The notes under the pieces were generated by a model. That model did no database searches and was not told the origin of the DNA. It worked only from the letters and a program-made list of their open reading frames with translations. This document shows, piece by piece, positions 46,953 to 57,334 of a stretch of 64,000 nucleotides of DNA (positions are counted from its first letter, which is position 1; the number at the start of each line of letters is the position of its first letter). The DNA is from Morchella semilibera (lineage: Eukaryota > Ascomycota > Pezizomycetes > Pezizales > Morchellaceae). The translations under genes were made by a program, and so were the position numbers. The stretch lies in the NCBI GenBank assembly GCA_009192285.1, contig CM018606.1, positions 1,602,081-1,666,080 of the forward strand, given 5' to 3'.

Positions 46953-49900
46953 CTTTCGCCTTCAGGAACTTCAGGAAAGGCAGCACCGAGGATGAGGGGA
47001 GCCTTGTTGGAAGCGAAGAAGGAGAAGAAGGAAAAGGAGGAAGAGTTTCTGTCGGATGAGGAGGAGTTAAAAGATTTGTCCCTGGCCTAAGCGGCATAGC
47101 CCAGGGACGTCCAAAGGTTTTTCCCAAGGTGTCTATTTCTACGTTTTCAGTATCAGAAGGGGAGATGGATGGGAATCAATTGATTGTAGTTTGTTCTATT
47201 TCTCAAAATAAAAAATCTATTGTACCCACCTATGCCTTGATTGATACTGGAGCGTCGGGATACGCATTCATTGATGAAGACTTTGTGCACCGCCATGAAT
47301 TAAAGATGAAGAACTTGCGAACGGAGAGGGGGATTGATGTGATTGATGGAAGACCTATTGAATCAGGAAAGGTAACAAGAAAGGTGATGCTGGAGTTAGA
47401 GATTAATGGGCATGTTGAGGAATGCCCGTTCTTTGTTACTAAGTTGGGACACTATCCGATTGTGATGGGGATACCTTGAATGAGGAGACATGGAGTTGTT
47501 ATCGATAGTGGAAGGAATGAAATTCGCTTCCAGTCCTCGGTATGCCTTGAACACTGTATAGCCAATCGCAGGCCTATTGTTGCTCGGGAGATTTCAACAC
47601 CACCACTAGAGAGGCCGGTTACCCATATCTCAGCGGTTACCCCTCGATCGTTTAGGAAGCTTTCCCAGGACCCTACTGTTCAGGTTTATTCGACCACTCT
47701 ATATGCTGTCAATAAAATATTGGAGATGCCTGTCAATTCTGATGAAATGATTCCAATTGATTACCGGCGGTTCCGACAGTTGTTTGATGAGACTAATGCC
47801 TCTAGATTACCGCCACATCGTCCCTACGACCATGAGATCAAGCTCCAGGAAGGAACAGTACCGCCCTTTGGTCCCATGTATAGTATGTCGCAGGAGGAAT
47901 TGAAGGCGCTGAAGGATTATTTGGCCGATAACCTGCAGAAAAGATTTCTTCGGTCCAGTAACTCTCCAGCTGGTTCTCCGGTGCTATTTGTTAAAAAGGC
48001 TGATGGGTCCCTACGTTTGTGCGTTGATTATCGGAAGCTCAATGCTATTACGGTTAAGGATCGATATCCGCTTCCTCTTACACCGGAAACGATGGCCAAC
48101 CTGGCCCGAGCTAATTATTTTACCAAGCTGGATCTACGTTGGGGCTATAATCAGATTAGGATTAAGGAAGGAGACGAGTGGAAAACGGCTTTTAGGACCC
48201 GCTATGGACATAGGGAATACTTGGTAATGCCTTTTGGTTTAACCAATGCGCCGGCTACTTTTCAACGTTGGATTAATGATATCCTTCGACCCTTTCTGGA
48301 TCGTTGCGCTACGGCCTATCTGGATGATATTCTTATCTACTCGGAGACCTTGGAACAACACCAACAGGATGTGCAACAAGTACTTGAAACTTTGGAGGCT
48401 AATGAGGTCCATCTGAAGCCTGAGAAGTGTGAATTTAGTGTATAGGAAACAAAATATTTGGGCATGATCTTAACTCCTGGAGGAATGAAGATGGATCCTG
48501 CTAAGGTACAGACGATTGTGGACTGGGAGGCGCCGAAGACAGTGAAGAAGGTTCAGGAAATTCTTGGGTTTGCTAATTTCTATCGACGCTTTATTTACGC
48601 TTACTCTCGAGTGGCTCGGCCGTTGACTACTTTAACGAAAAAGCATGTACGATTCGAGTGGACTCAAAAGGTGGAACAAGCCTTTCAGAAATTGAAGACT
48701 GCCTTCACCACCGCTCCTGTGTTGATGCACCCAAATCCTGAGAATGAGTTTATTGTGGAAACCGATGCATCGGATTATATGTCGGCCGGGATATTGTCAC
48801 AACGTGATGACGAGGGAGTACTCCACCCAGTAGCTTTCTTCTCCAAGACCCATTCACCTGCGGAATGTAACTATGAGATTTATGACAAAGAGTTGCTGGC
48901 TATTATTAGTTGCTTCGAGGAGTGGAGACCCCATTTAGAGACAGCGCAATTCCAGGTTAAAGTGCTCACAGATCATCGCAATCTTGAGTATTTTATGTCG
49001 ACCAAGCTGCTAAACCGACGTCAAACTCGTTGGGCGGAATTCTTATCCTGGTTTAATTTTGTTATCCAGTATAGGCCAGGGAAGCAGGGAAGGAAGATTG
49101 ATATTTTAACCAGGAGGCCTAAGGACTTACCGAAGGAGGGGGATGAGAGATTGGAACAATAAAGTCGAGTGGTTTTGAAAAAGGAGAACTTGGATGCAAA
49201 GATAGGTTTGTTAGCGGGCTCTTTGTCAAATGAACCCGCTGAAGGATCGTCTCCCATACTTGATTTGTTTAACAAAGCTTACCAGAGTGACAGCTTTTCA
49301 AATAAGATTTTATCCATGCTTCGGAACGGCGTTCGACAGTCGAAAGAAATTTCGCTAGCAGAGTGTAAGGAAAGTGAGGGGAGGTTATTGCTTTACCGGA
49401 ACGTACTCTATGTTCCTGATTATGATGAGCTTAAGCTTTATCTGTTACGGGAATACCATGATAAACCCTCTGCTGGACATCCTGGACGTTCAAAGACATT
49501 GAAACTCCTGAGTCGAGTGTATTATTGGCCGACCATGCGGAACATCAGCAAGACTTCATTTGTCTCCTGATGTCTCCTGAGCCTCAGGAGACTCAAAAAA
49601 TCTCCAGGAGTCTCAGGAGACTCTCAGGAGACCCGGGAGACTGTTGGGAGACTGCAGTCATAAGTTGAGTTTGCTGATGAAATACACAGACCGTTATGTC
49701 CAAAATTGTCATATTTGTCGACGGAGTAAAGCAAACCGTAATCCCTTACAGGGAGTACTACGCCCTCTATCAGTTTCCAAAGGACCTTGGACGGATGTTA
49801 CAATGGACTTCGTAACAGGGCTTCCAGAGAGTAATGGGTTTAATGCTATCCTAGTGGTGGTGGATCGGTTGACAAAGATGAAGCATTTAATTCCTACGAC

Positions 49901-50864
49901 GGAGAATGTTAACGCCAGGGATCTGTCTCGTCTATACCTGGAGCAAGTATGGAAACTTCATGGGCTCCCGGAGACTATTGTCTCAGATCGAGGGACACAG
50001 TTTACTGCTGAGTTTTGGAAGACTCTGTGTGACCGGTTGGAGATTGCGCCTCAATATTCTACTGCATTTCACCCGCAAACTGATGGACAAATGGAACGAA
50101 CCAATGCTATTATGGAACAATATCTGCGCAGTTATGTATCTTATCAACAGGATAATTGGGCTGATTTTCTTCTCCTCGCCGAGTTTGCTACGAATAATCA
50201 TATTTCTGAAACCACCAATATGTCTCCCTTCCAAGCAAACTATGGAAGACATCCGAGAATGACATTTGGGCCGTTACAACATGGGCGGACGATAAATGAG
50301 GACCAGGCTAACTGGTTGGTACGGGAGATGTCTCAGGTGTTTGATTTTTTGAAGAGCGAGATGTTTAGGGCTCAGAAGATACAGGAGGAGATGGCTAATT
50401 TACACCGCACTCCAGCACCTCGATATACGATTGGCGACTCTGTCTGGCTCTCCACTAGGAATATCGAAACAAAACGACCCTCGAAGAAACTTGACTGGAA
50501 ACAAATCGGTCCCTACCTGGTTAAACGAATTGTGAGCCCTTATGCCTATGAGTTGGAATTACCTGCCTCCATGAAAATACATCCGGTATTTCATGTTTCA
50601 TTACTATCACCGACAGTTGGAGATCCTGTTCCCGGACAGATTGTTGAACCACCCCCACCGGTAGAAGTTGAAGGAAAAACTGAATGGGAAGTAGCGGAAA
50701 TATTGGATTCGCGGAAGAGGGGGCGACGGGTGGAGTACTTGGTTAGATATGTTGGATATGAAGAACCGTCCTGGCAACCTTCTAATGATTTGGAACATAG
50801 TCCTGATCTTAGAAAAGTATTTCACAACCAATATCCTTCGAAACCTCGGCCTATCAGGAGCTAG
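46953..50864 (+). pseudogene. Protease-polymerase region of the chromovirus (fossil)
   Basis: The domains are aspartic protease, reverse transcriptase with the YLDD catalytic box, RNase H, zinc-binding integrase N-terminus, integrase core and chromodomain. It is broken in several places and carries a 137-bp MITE-like insertion at 49543-49679. Family: Ty3/Gypsy, chromovirus branch. Confidence 0.9.
49543..49679 (+). mobile_element. 137-bp MITE-like element, copy A
   Basis: The ends CATCAGCAAGACTT and GTTTGCTGATG are inverted repeats (9 bp perfect). The interior is built from short GTCTCC/GGAGAC units in both orientations and can fold extensively. It is flanked by AA on each side, a 2-bp duplication. 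It lies inside the integrase region of the chromovirus, so it is younger. The length is identical to copies B and C. Confidence 0.85.
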
Positions 50865-50880
50865 GCCCTTAAGGGGGACC

Positions 50881-51657
50881 TGATCCATCCCGGCGTCTTG
50901 GCATCTATTCCGATAGTTCGGTAGGCAATGCATGGTTGGGGTTTTAGGGTAATGTTAAGCGAGAGTGGGGAGCACGAGGTGGAGGTTGTCGTCATTGAGT
51001 TCTAGGAGGTTCGATGGCGTGATGGATTGGTAATGTAGAATAGCGGAGATGGTGGGGAGGATTACGGGGTGTGGTAGCAACGGGTTTCTATAGGGTTCTA
51101 TATGCGAAAGCGTGAGTCATAACGGACTACATCAGCAAACTCAACTTGTGACTAGAGTCTCCCAGCAGTCTCCCAGATCTCCTGAGAGTCTCCTGAGTCT
51201 CCTGGATATTTTTTGAGTCTCCTGAGGCTCAGGAGACATCAGGAGACAAATGAAGTCTTGCTGATGTAGTGGAGGAGGTGTGTTAAATAGCGGGGATAGA
51301 TGTTTTCCTTAGTTCTTTCTTTCTTTCCTCTCTGTCTCGTCTTCCTGTTATTTCAGTACATAGGAATCTACTCCTATTTCTAAGCCATAGCCTCTCGTAC
51401 CAAAGACTCTGTCCTCCGAGAAAGAGGAAACTCATAGTATCCATCATCGTTCTCGTTGAGATCCATTCGGTCCTCACCTTCCCTGCCCCGTGTTCTGGTG
51501 CCCTTGCTCTTGCCTTTGCCTTCGCCGGTGCCTATGCTTGTGTCTGCCCGGTGTCGTTCTTGTCTTCATCGGTCTCCTCGTCGCGTAGACTGTGCTCCTC
51601 GAGCCTATCTGCGTCATCATCGCCATCTTCTTCTTTGCGTCGGATTACTCCGTCACA
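50881..51657 (+). repeat. Right LTR of the chromovirus, carrying a MITE-like insertion
   Basis: It begins TGATCCATCCCGGCG directly after the purine-rich AAGGGGGACC and ends CCGTCACA. Without the inserted element and its TA duplication it is about 638 bp, against 632 bp for the left LTR. Confidence 0.85.
51130..51266 (-). mobile_element. 137-bp MITE-like element, copy B
   Basis: Same element in reverse orientation, CATCAGCAAACTCAACTT...CTTGCTGATG, flanked by TA on both sides (51128-51129 and 51267-51268). It is inserted in the right LTR of the chromovirus. Confidence 0.88.
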
Positions 51658-54269
51658 ACAATCTATCGGAATCTTTCTGTCAGGGTTGGCAGGCATCTCC
51701 AATATTTTATTAACAGTATACAGGTAGTCCAATAAACTTGAACAGTAGGGTCCTAGGAAAGTTTCTTAAACGATCGAAGAGTAAATGCTGAAATATGTGT
51801 AACAGGTCTTTCCGGCAGTAGAGTTGAAATTCTTCAAGCAACGATAGGTTTGCGGTTGGCTATGTAATACTCAAGACATACTGGCGACTGAAAGTGAATC
51901 TCATTCTTCCCGCTACCGATCAAAACTCCAGGCTGCCTCATCTAGGGTGTTTGTCCCGGCGTTTTGACATCGGTCCCGAGGGTTTAGTAGTCGAAGCGCT
52001 GTTGTGATGGTTAAGGTAATGCTAAGCAAGTAAGAGGTGTGCTGAGGAGAGGGTGTCATCATTGAGTTCTAGTAGGTTTGGTGGTGTAATGGATTTATAA
52101 TGTAAATAGAAAAGATGGTGGAGAGGAATACGAGGTGTGGTAGTAAGTAGTTATCGATAGGATTCTATGGGATAATGGTATGAGTCATAGCGGACTGGCG
52201 GATGAGGGAGTTAAATAGTGGGGGAAGGTGTTTCCTTTAGTTCTTTCTTTCTTTTCTCTCTGTTTTGTCTTCCTGTTATCTTAGTACATAGGAATATACT
52301 TCTATCTTCATGCCATAGTTCCTCGCATCCAACACTCTATCCTCTTTAGAGGAAACCCATAGTACCTCAAATCATTCTCGTTAAGATCCATCTGGTCCTC
52401 ACTTCCTCTGCCCTGCGCCTTTTTGCCTCTGCCTTTGCCTTTGACTTTGCTGGTGGCTGTGTTTGTGCCTGCCCGGTTTTGTTTCTGTCTTCATCGGTGT
52501 CCTCGTTGTGCTGATTGTGCTCCGTGAGTCCTTCTGCGTCATCATTGTCATCTTCTACTTTGTGTCGCGTTACTCCGTCACAGTATTCCCATCATAATTA
52601 GATAGTGTACCGGTTTTTTTAACAAAGAAAGAACATTTTTCCACATGTCCATTAATCTCCAGTTCCAATGTCACCTTTCTAGTCACCTTCCCTGATTCAA
52701 TAGGCATTCCATCAATCAAATCAATTTCTCTCTCAGTTCTCAAATCTTTCATTTTTGATTTATCGCAGCTCACAAAGTCTTCATCTATAAATGCATATCT
52801 CGATGCTCCGGTATCAATCAAAGCATAAGTGGGTACAATAGATTTTTTATTTTGCGAAATAGAGCAGACTACAATCAATTGATTCCCACCTATCTCCCCT
52901 TTTGATACTGAAAACGTCGAAATAGACACCTTAGAAAAACTCTTGGGAGGTTCCTGGGCTATGCCGCTTACTAATAGGCTAGAAACAAATCTTTTAACTC
53001 CTCCTCCCCCGATACTAACTTCTCCTCTTTTTTCTATTTTGTTTTCAACAATGCTCTCCTCATCCTAGATGAAGCCCTTTTCAAAGATGGGTAAGGGCAC
53101 TCCCTTACCAAATGTCCAACTATTCCGCAATAATAACGACGGTTCTCAATACGCTGGGCTTCCCTTTCTCTCAGGTCTGCACGATGACGATTATTAGACA
53201 AATCCATAGCAACAGTCCCCCCAGGGGTGTATGAAGGGTGAGCTGCTGGCTGTATTATTCAGTAGTGGTAGTGATCCCCCCTGTACGACTGGGAATGTTG
53301 CTATTGCAACAGGTGGGCAAGAGGCAAAGGGACGAGGGGCAAGGCCACTGGAAATCTGGAATCTGAATCTCCCCATTGTGGCCTGCGATGTTCGTTGTTT
53401 ATTATCAAGCCATTAGAGAATGAGCTTGCATTCCTTAATCATTGTGGGGGTTTCATTTTGTATTATCAAAGCCATCAAGTCCTGGCTAAGTCCTTCCAAG
53501 AGACATTCAATCTTGGCAGCCTCGTTGAACTCAGAGCCAGCAGCATATCACTGGAACTCTACAAAGTACTCTGAGAATGGGCGTTGGTATTGCCTAATAT
53601 CCCTCAAATTACGAGCGGCAGTGGCGGCACGATCCGGATCTCCAAAAGCATTATCCAAAATTTCAAAGAACTCTCCATGGTGTCCAAAGTATTGCTGTCA
53701 TTCAAAATGTATGCAAGAAATTGATCCGCCGCAGGCCCTCCAATCGGGATATAGAATAGGCAATTTGTTGAGCAGAAGTAGGAAACCGATTAAGGTTAGC
53801 AGTGAGATTAATCTGTAGCTGTCTCTGGAACATCCTCAAGCTCTTCTGGTCGCCTCAATACTTTTCAGGGTCAGGAAGCTTCTCGGATTTGGCCACTTTG
53901 GTTAAGTCATCAGAGAGCTTCCCTAGACCTTCCTTGACTTCTTTTTATAGCTTTTTGATCTTAGTTTGTAGTCCCTGGGTTTCTTTATAGAACTCAGCCT
54001 GGGTTTATTCTCTTTCAGGATGGTGAGTGGTGAGGTCGATCGCATATTGCTTGACCTCATCGTAGGCCTTTTGGAGGAGGCTATAGGCTAGCTCCGATTG
54101 TTATGTTGCACTGGCGTCCATTTCAGCGTGAGCGACAAAAAACCTTACGAGATCCGTATAGAGTTTTTGATAGTTAAATGTATCGGTGGCTGGAGAAGTC
54201 ATGGTATACTATAGTGCGAGGAATTCGTGCTGTTCCGGTCGAATAGGCCCGGGGTGGTATCGTCTTAGT
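51658..54269 (-). mobile_element. Second Ty3/Gypsy chromovirus, partial and broken
   Basis: Reverse orientation. From high to low coordinates it has a gag region (about 54200 to 53080, with a CCHC knuckle), a protease region (about 52930 to 52583) and the start of the polymerase region (51951 to 51658). It is cut off at 51658 by the right LTR of the first chromovirus. It is of the same family but more decayed, with many breaks. A solo LTR is inserted at 51952-52582. Fossil. Confidence 0.85.
51952..52582 (+). repeat. Solo LTR inserted in the second chromovirus
   Basis: 631 bp, TGTCCCGGCG...CCGTCACA, in the orientation opposite to the element it interrupts. The flanking 5-mers GTGTT and GTATT match at 4 of 5 positions, consistent with an aged target duplication. 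Confidence 0.82.
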
Positions 54270-55261
54270 TGACGGAGTAACCAGGAAGCAAGGTAGCAGA
54301 GAACAATAATGACGCAGAAGCGCTCGAAGGATACAGCCAGCACAACAAGAACACTGACGAGGATGAGAGCAACACCGGGCAGGCACAAGAACAGTGTAAC
54401 AGAGTAACTGGGCGCAACGTGACAGATGACAATGATGACGCAGCAAAGTTGAGAAGCACAGCCAGCACAACGAGAACACTGACGAGGACAAGAAAAGCAC
54501 CGTGCTGGCACAAGTAGAGGCACTGGCAAAGGCAAAGGCAAAGACACAAAACAGGAGGTGTGAGGACCGGATGGACCTCAACGAGAATGATGAGGGGTAC
54601 TATAGGTTTCCTCGTATAGAGGACAGAGTCTGGGGTCAAGAGGGCTATAACTTGGGAATAGGCGTATATTCCTATGTACTGAAATAATAGAAATATGAGA
54701 CAGAGAGAGAGGGAAAAAAGAACTAAGAAAAATATCTATCTCCGCTATTTAATACTTCTCCCCCGCCAGTCTGGTATGACTCACACATCAGCCCATACAA
54801 ACACATAGAAATCTATCGCAACCACACCTCGTATTCTTCTCCACTATCTTGTTAAAACCTATTATCAATCCTCCCTCCAACTGAACCTCATGGAACCTAA
54901 TGACGACATCCTCACCCAATTTCCCCCACTCTTCGCTTAAAATAACTCCTTTTGTTACAACAGCGCTACGAATACTGAACTATTGAGAATTCTACCAAGA
55001 CGCTGAGACACTCCGCCAGTCCAATATAAATCATATATCAGCCTATAGAAACTCATAGAAACTCCTATATAATTACACCTCGTATTCCTGTCCACCATAT
55101 CCGTAAATCCCATTACCAATTCTCCCTGCAGCTGAATCTCATAGAAACAAATGACAACAACCTCACCACATCTCATTCTATTCTTGCTTAGCATAACCCC
55201 ATCCATTACAATGGCACTACAACTACCGAATCGTCGAGACTGATGCCATGATGCTGAGACA
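54270..55261 (-). repeat. Cluster of partial and nested family-1 LTRs, reverse orientation
   Basis: It starts TTGACGGAGTAACC (about 54270-54394). At 54395-55010 a nearly complete 616-bp copy follows (TGTAACAGAG...GACGCTGAGACA). From 55011 to 55261 comes a further LTR tail ending GATGCTGAGACA. The outer pieces may be the LTR of the second chromovirus. No matching target duplication was seen around the inner copy. Fossils. Confidence 0.7.
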
Positions 55262-55898
55262 GAAACTCATAGAATACTATAGAAAACCCTGACTAATCCT
55301 TATTTCAACAACGTTGCTAAGCACGTTCTACACTGTAATAGGTACATAGGAATCTATTCTTATTATCTAACTCCCAAACCCGCTTTCACAGAAGGTAACG
55401 CTATAGTTTTTCCGTATCTTCACCCGGAGTCCTTACCTGTTCCTCACTTTCTCTGCTTCGTCTCTATCCTTATCTTCACATTTTGTCTTCGTCGCCACCC
55501 TGTACTTCTATGAGCCCTAGCTGTGCTCCTCGATCTTGTCTGTATCAACTTCATCTTTTTTATACCATAGAGACTCTCTGCATGCAATATTCTTGTACCT
55601 AGAAACGAATGAATATATGCGTTAAAAAAAAAAAAAAACAGAGAGGTAATGCAGCTAGACCTGCTTCTTGTGTTCAAGTACCCGTATTTTCCTGACCTTT
55701 GGAAAAATGACTGCTATTGCATGCCATACAAATACACGCCAAGTCCAAAATTTAGTATGGTATGCAATTGTTGTTCATTTTTGAAACGTCAGGAAAGCAT
55801 TAGTACATACATGTATGTAGAACTTTGAGGACCTGACAGGATGCAAGTGCGGTACAGGGAGTGGTAAAACTATTGTAGGTACATAGAAGTATGGGAAG
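55262..55898. other. Remnant LTR-like DNA and a poly-A-tailed segment
   Basis: CATAGAATACTATAGAAAAC and the following CCTGACTAATCC recur near 60027 and belong to another LTR family. At 55580-55638 lies the second copy of the candidate SINE-like tail. A TACATGTA palindrome lies near 55808. No gene. Confidence 0.5.
55580..55638 (+). mobile_element. Candidate SINE-like 3' end with poly-A tail, copy 2
   Basis: GCATGCAATATTCTTGTACC followed by TAGAAACGAATGAA leads within 15 bases into A15. It matches the segment at 35320-35352, which also leads into poly-A. Confidence 0.45.
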
Positions 55899-57074
55899 TG
55901 TCCCGGCGTATTGGCATTGGTCCCGAGGGTTCGGTAGTCGAAGCGCTATTATGATTGTTAAGGTATTGCTGAGCGAGGAAGGGGTGAGTTAAGGAGGGGT
56001 GTGTCGTCATTGGATTCTGGGAGGTTCGATGGCGTGATGGATTTGTAATGTAAATAGCAGGAGATAGTGGGGAGGAATATGAGGTGTGGTAGCGATGGGT
56101 TTCTATGGGTTTCTATGGGGTGATGTACAGCCACTTTGCAAAAGTGTTCGTAATTTGCCTGGGTGAGATATATCTCAAATGACTAATTGTGGCCGGTACC
56201 GGTAGCAAACCCCACCCTTTCACAGAGATGAACTTGAAGCCATGAGGACTCGATTCCTTACCTGCAAAACTTCAATAATCATGGTTCGTCAACGATACTC
56301 AGCTGCCAATGGGATTGGAGATAGAGAGGATAAAGCTCGTAAGGTAGAGCTTTTAAGGAAAAGCTTGATTCACCTAAAACAGGGAAAGGCTCTGAAAGCG
56401 AAAACAGCAAGAAGACAGATGTCAGTTGTTGAAAAAGGAATGATTATTGCCTTTTTCTTTTGCTTTGGATGTATCCAAATGGTGTCAAGAATTGTTGGCA
56501 GGTATGTTTTCCATTTAAGCGAGTTGATGTTCTGTCTAACCTATTAGACCCTGGTCAACAATTAAAAGCTTCATCGATCGCACTATTCTTCGGAATGTAA
56601 ATGAGGAGAACCATCCCCGATCCGGACGACCCCTACTACTAAGCCGCTGTCAGAAGAAAAGACTTATTAAAGCAGCTAAAAATAATCGGAAAATGACGAG
56701 ACAAGAGTTTAGAGATAAATTTGCTCCTGGATTATCTCTGACTATGTATCACAGCTCCGCCTCCTGCACCTTGCCTGCCACCAAGGCACCTTCAGAACAG
56801 GGTTGTTGGATAGTATCGGTCGATGTCGGAAGTAGAATGATGGATTAGGAAGGAGCTCGGGTGATAGAATGTAAGCGCTAGGAAGGATGGGGAAGTATCG
56901 GGTTAGAAGTATGGGTATTGGGAATAGTATGGGTGGTACGGAAGTGGGGGAGGTTCTATGGGATTCTATGGTTATGAGTCAGCGGTGTGACGGGGTAGTT
57001 GTATATATAGTGTCTATTCTTTCCTATGTTTCTGCCTCTTTAGGCAACGTTTTCTTTCTGTTAGCAATATACTA

Positions 57075-57211
57075 CATCAGCAAGACTTCATTTGTCTCCT
57101 GATGTCTCCTGAGCCTCATGAGACTCAAAAAATATCCAGGGGTCTCAGGAGACTCTCAGGAGACCTGAGAGACTGTTGGGAGACTCCAGTCAGAAGTTGA
57201 GTTTGCTGATG
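57075..57211 (+). mobile_element. 137-bp MITE-like element, copy C
   Basis: CATCAGCAAGACTT...GTTTGCTGATG, flanked by TA on both sides (57073-57074, 57212-57213). It differs from copy A at only a few positions, so the copies are related by fairly recent movement. It lies inside the family-2 solo LTR. Confidence 0.9.
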
Positions 57212-57246
57212 TACTTTGGCTTCGGCCCTCCTGTCCCCGCCTCGTT

Positions 57247-57334
57247 CCTGAACCTGAACCTGAATCTGAACCCGAACTTGAACCCGAACCTGAACCCGAA
57301 CCTGAACCCGAACCTGAACTCGAACCTGAACCTG
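57247..57334 (+). repeat. GAACCT/GAACCC hexamer minisatellite
   Basis: About fourteen units of (GAACCT/GAACCC/GAATCT) follow one another inside the family-2 solo LTR. The unit keeps a six-base period throughout. Confidence 0.88.

Larger units (their letters stand above)
44508..51657 (+). mobile_element. Ty3/Gypsy chromovirus, nearly full length, broken
   Basis: Parts in order: left LTR (44508-45139); gag region (45201-46313) ending in a CCHC zinc knuckle; aspartic protease region (about 47129-47479); reverse transcriptase and RNase H (about 47700-49160); integrase (about 49400-50400); a C-terminal chromodomain (about 50680-50830), which defines the chromovirus lineage; a purine-rich tract; and the right LTR (50881-51657). 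A solo LTR sits in the gag-pol junction and two MITE-like elements sit in pol and in the right LTR. Several further breaks are present, so it is a fossil. The two LTRs have visibly diverged, indicating an old insertion. No matching target duplication was found at the outer ends. Codon use and GC are unlike the host genes. Confidence 0.93.

Noticed and set aside
45201-54210. Gag-pol frames considered as a possible domesticated gene
   Set aside because: They sit between LTRs, are broken in many places and carry insertions, so they are ordinary retroelement fossils.
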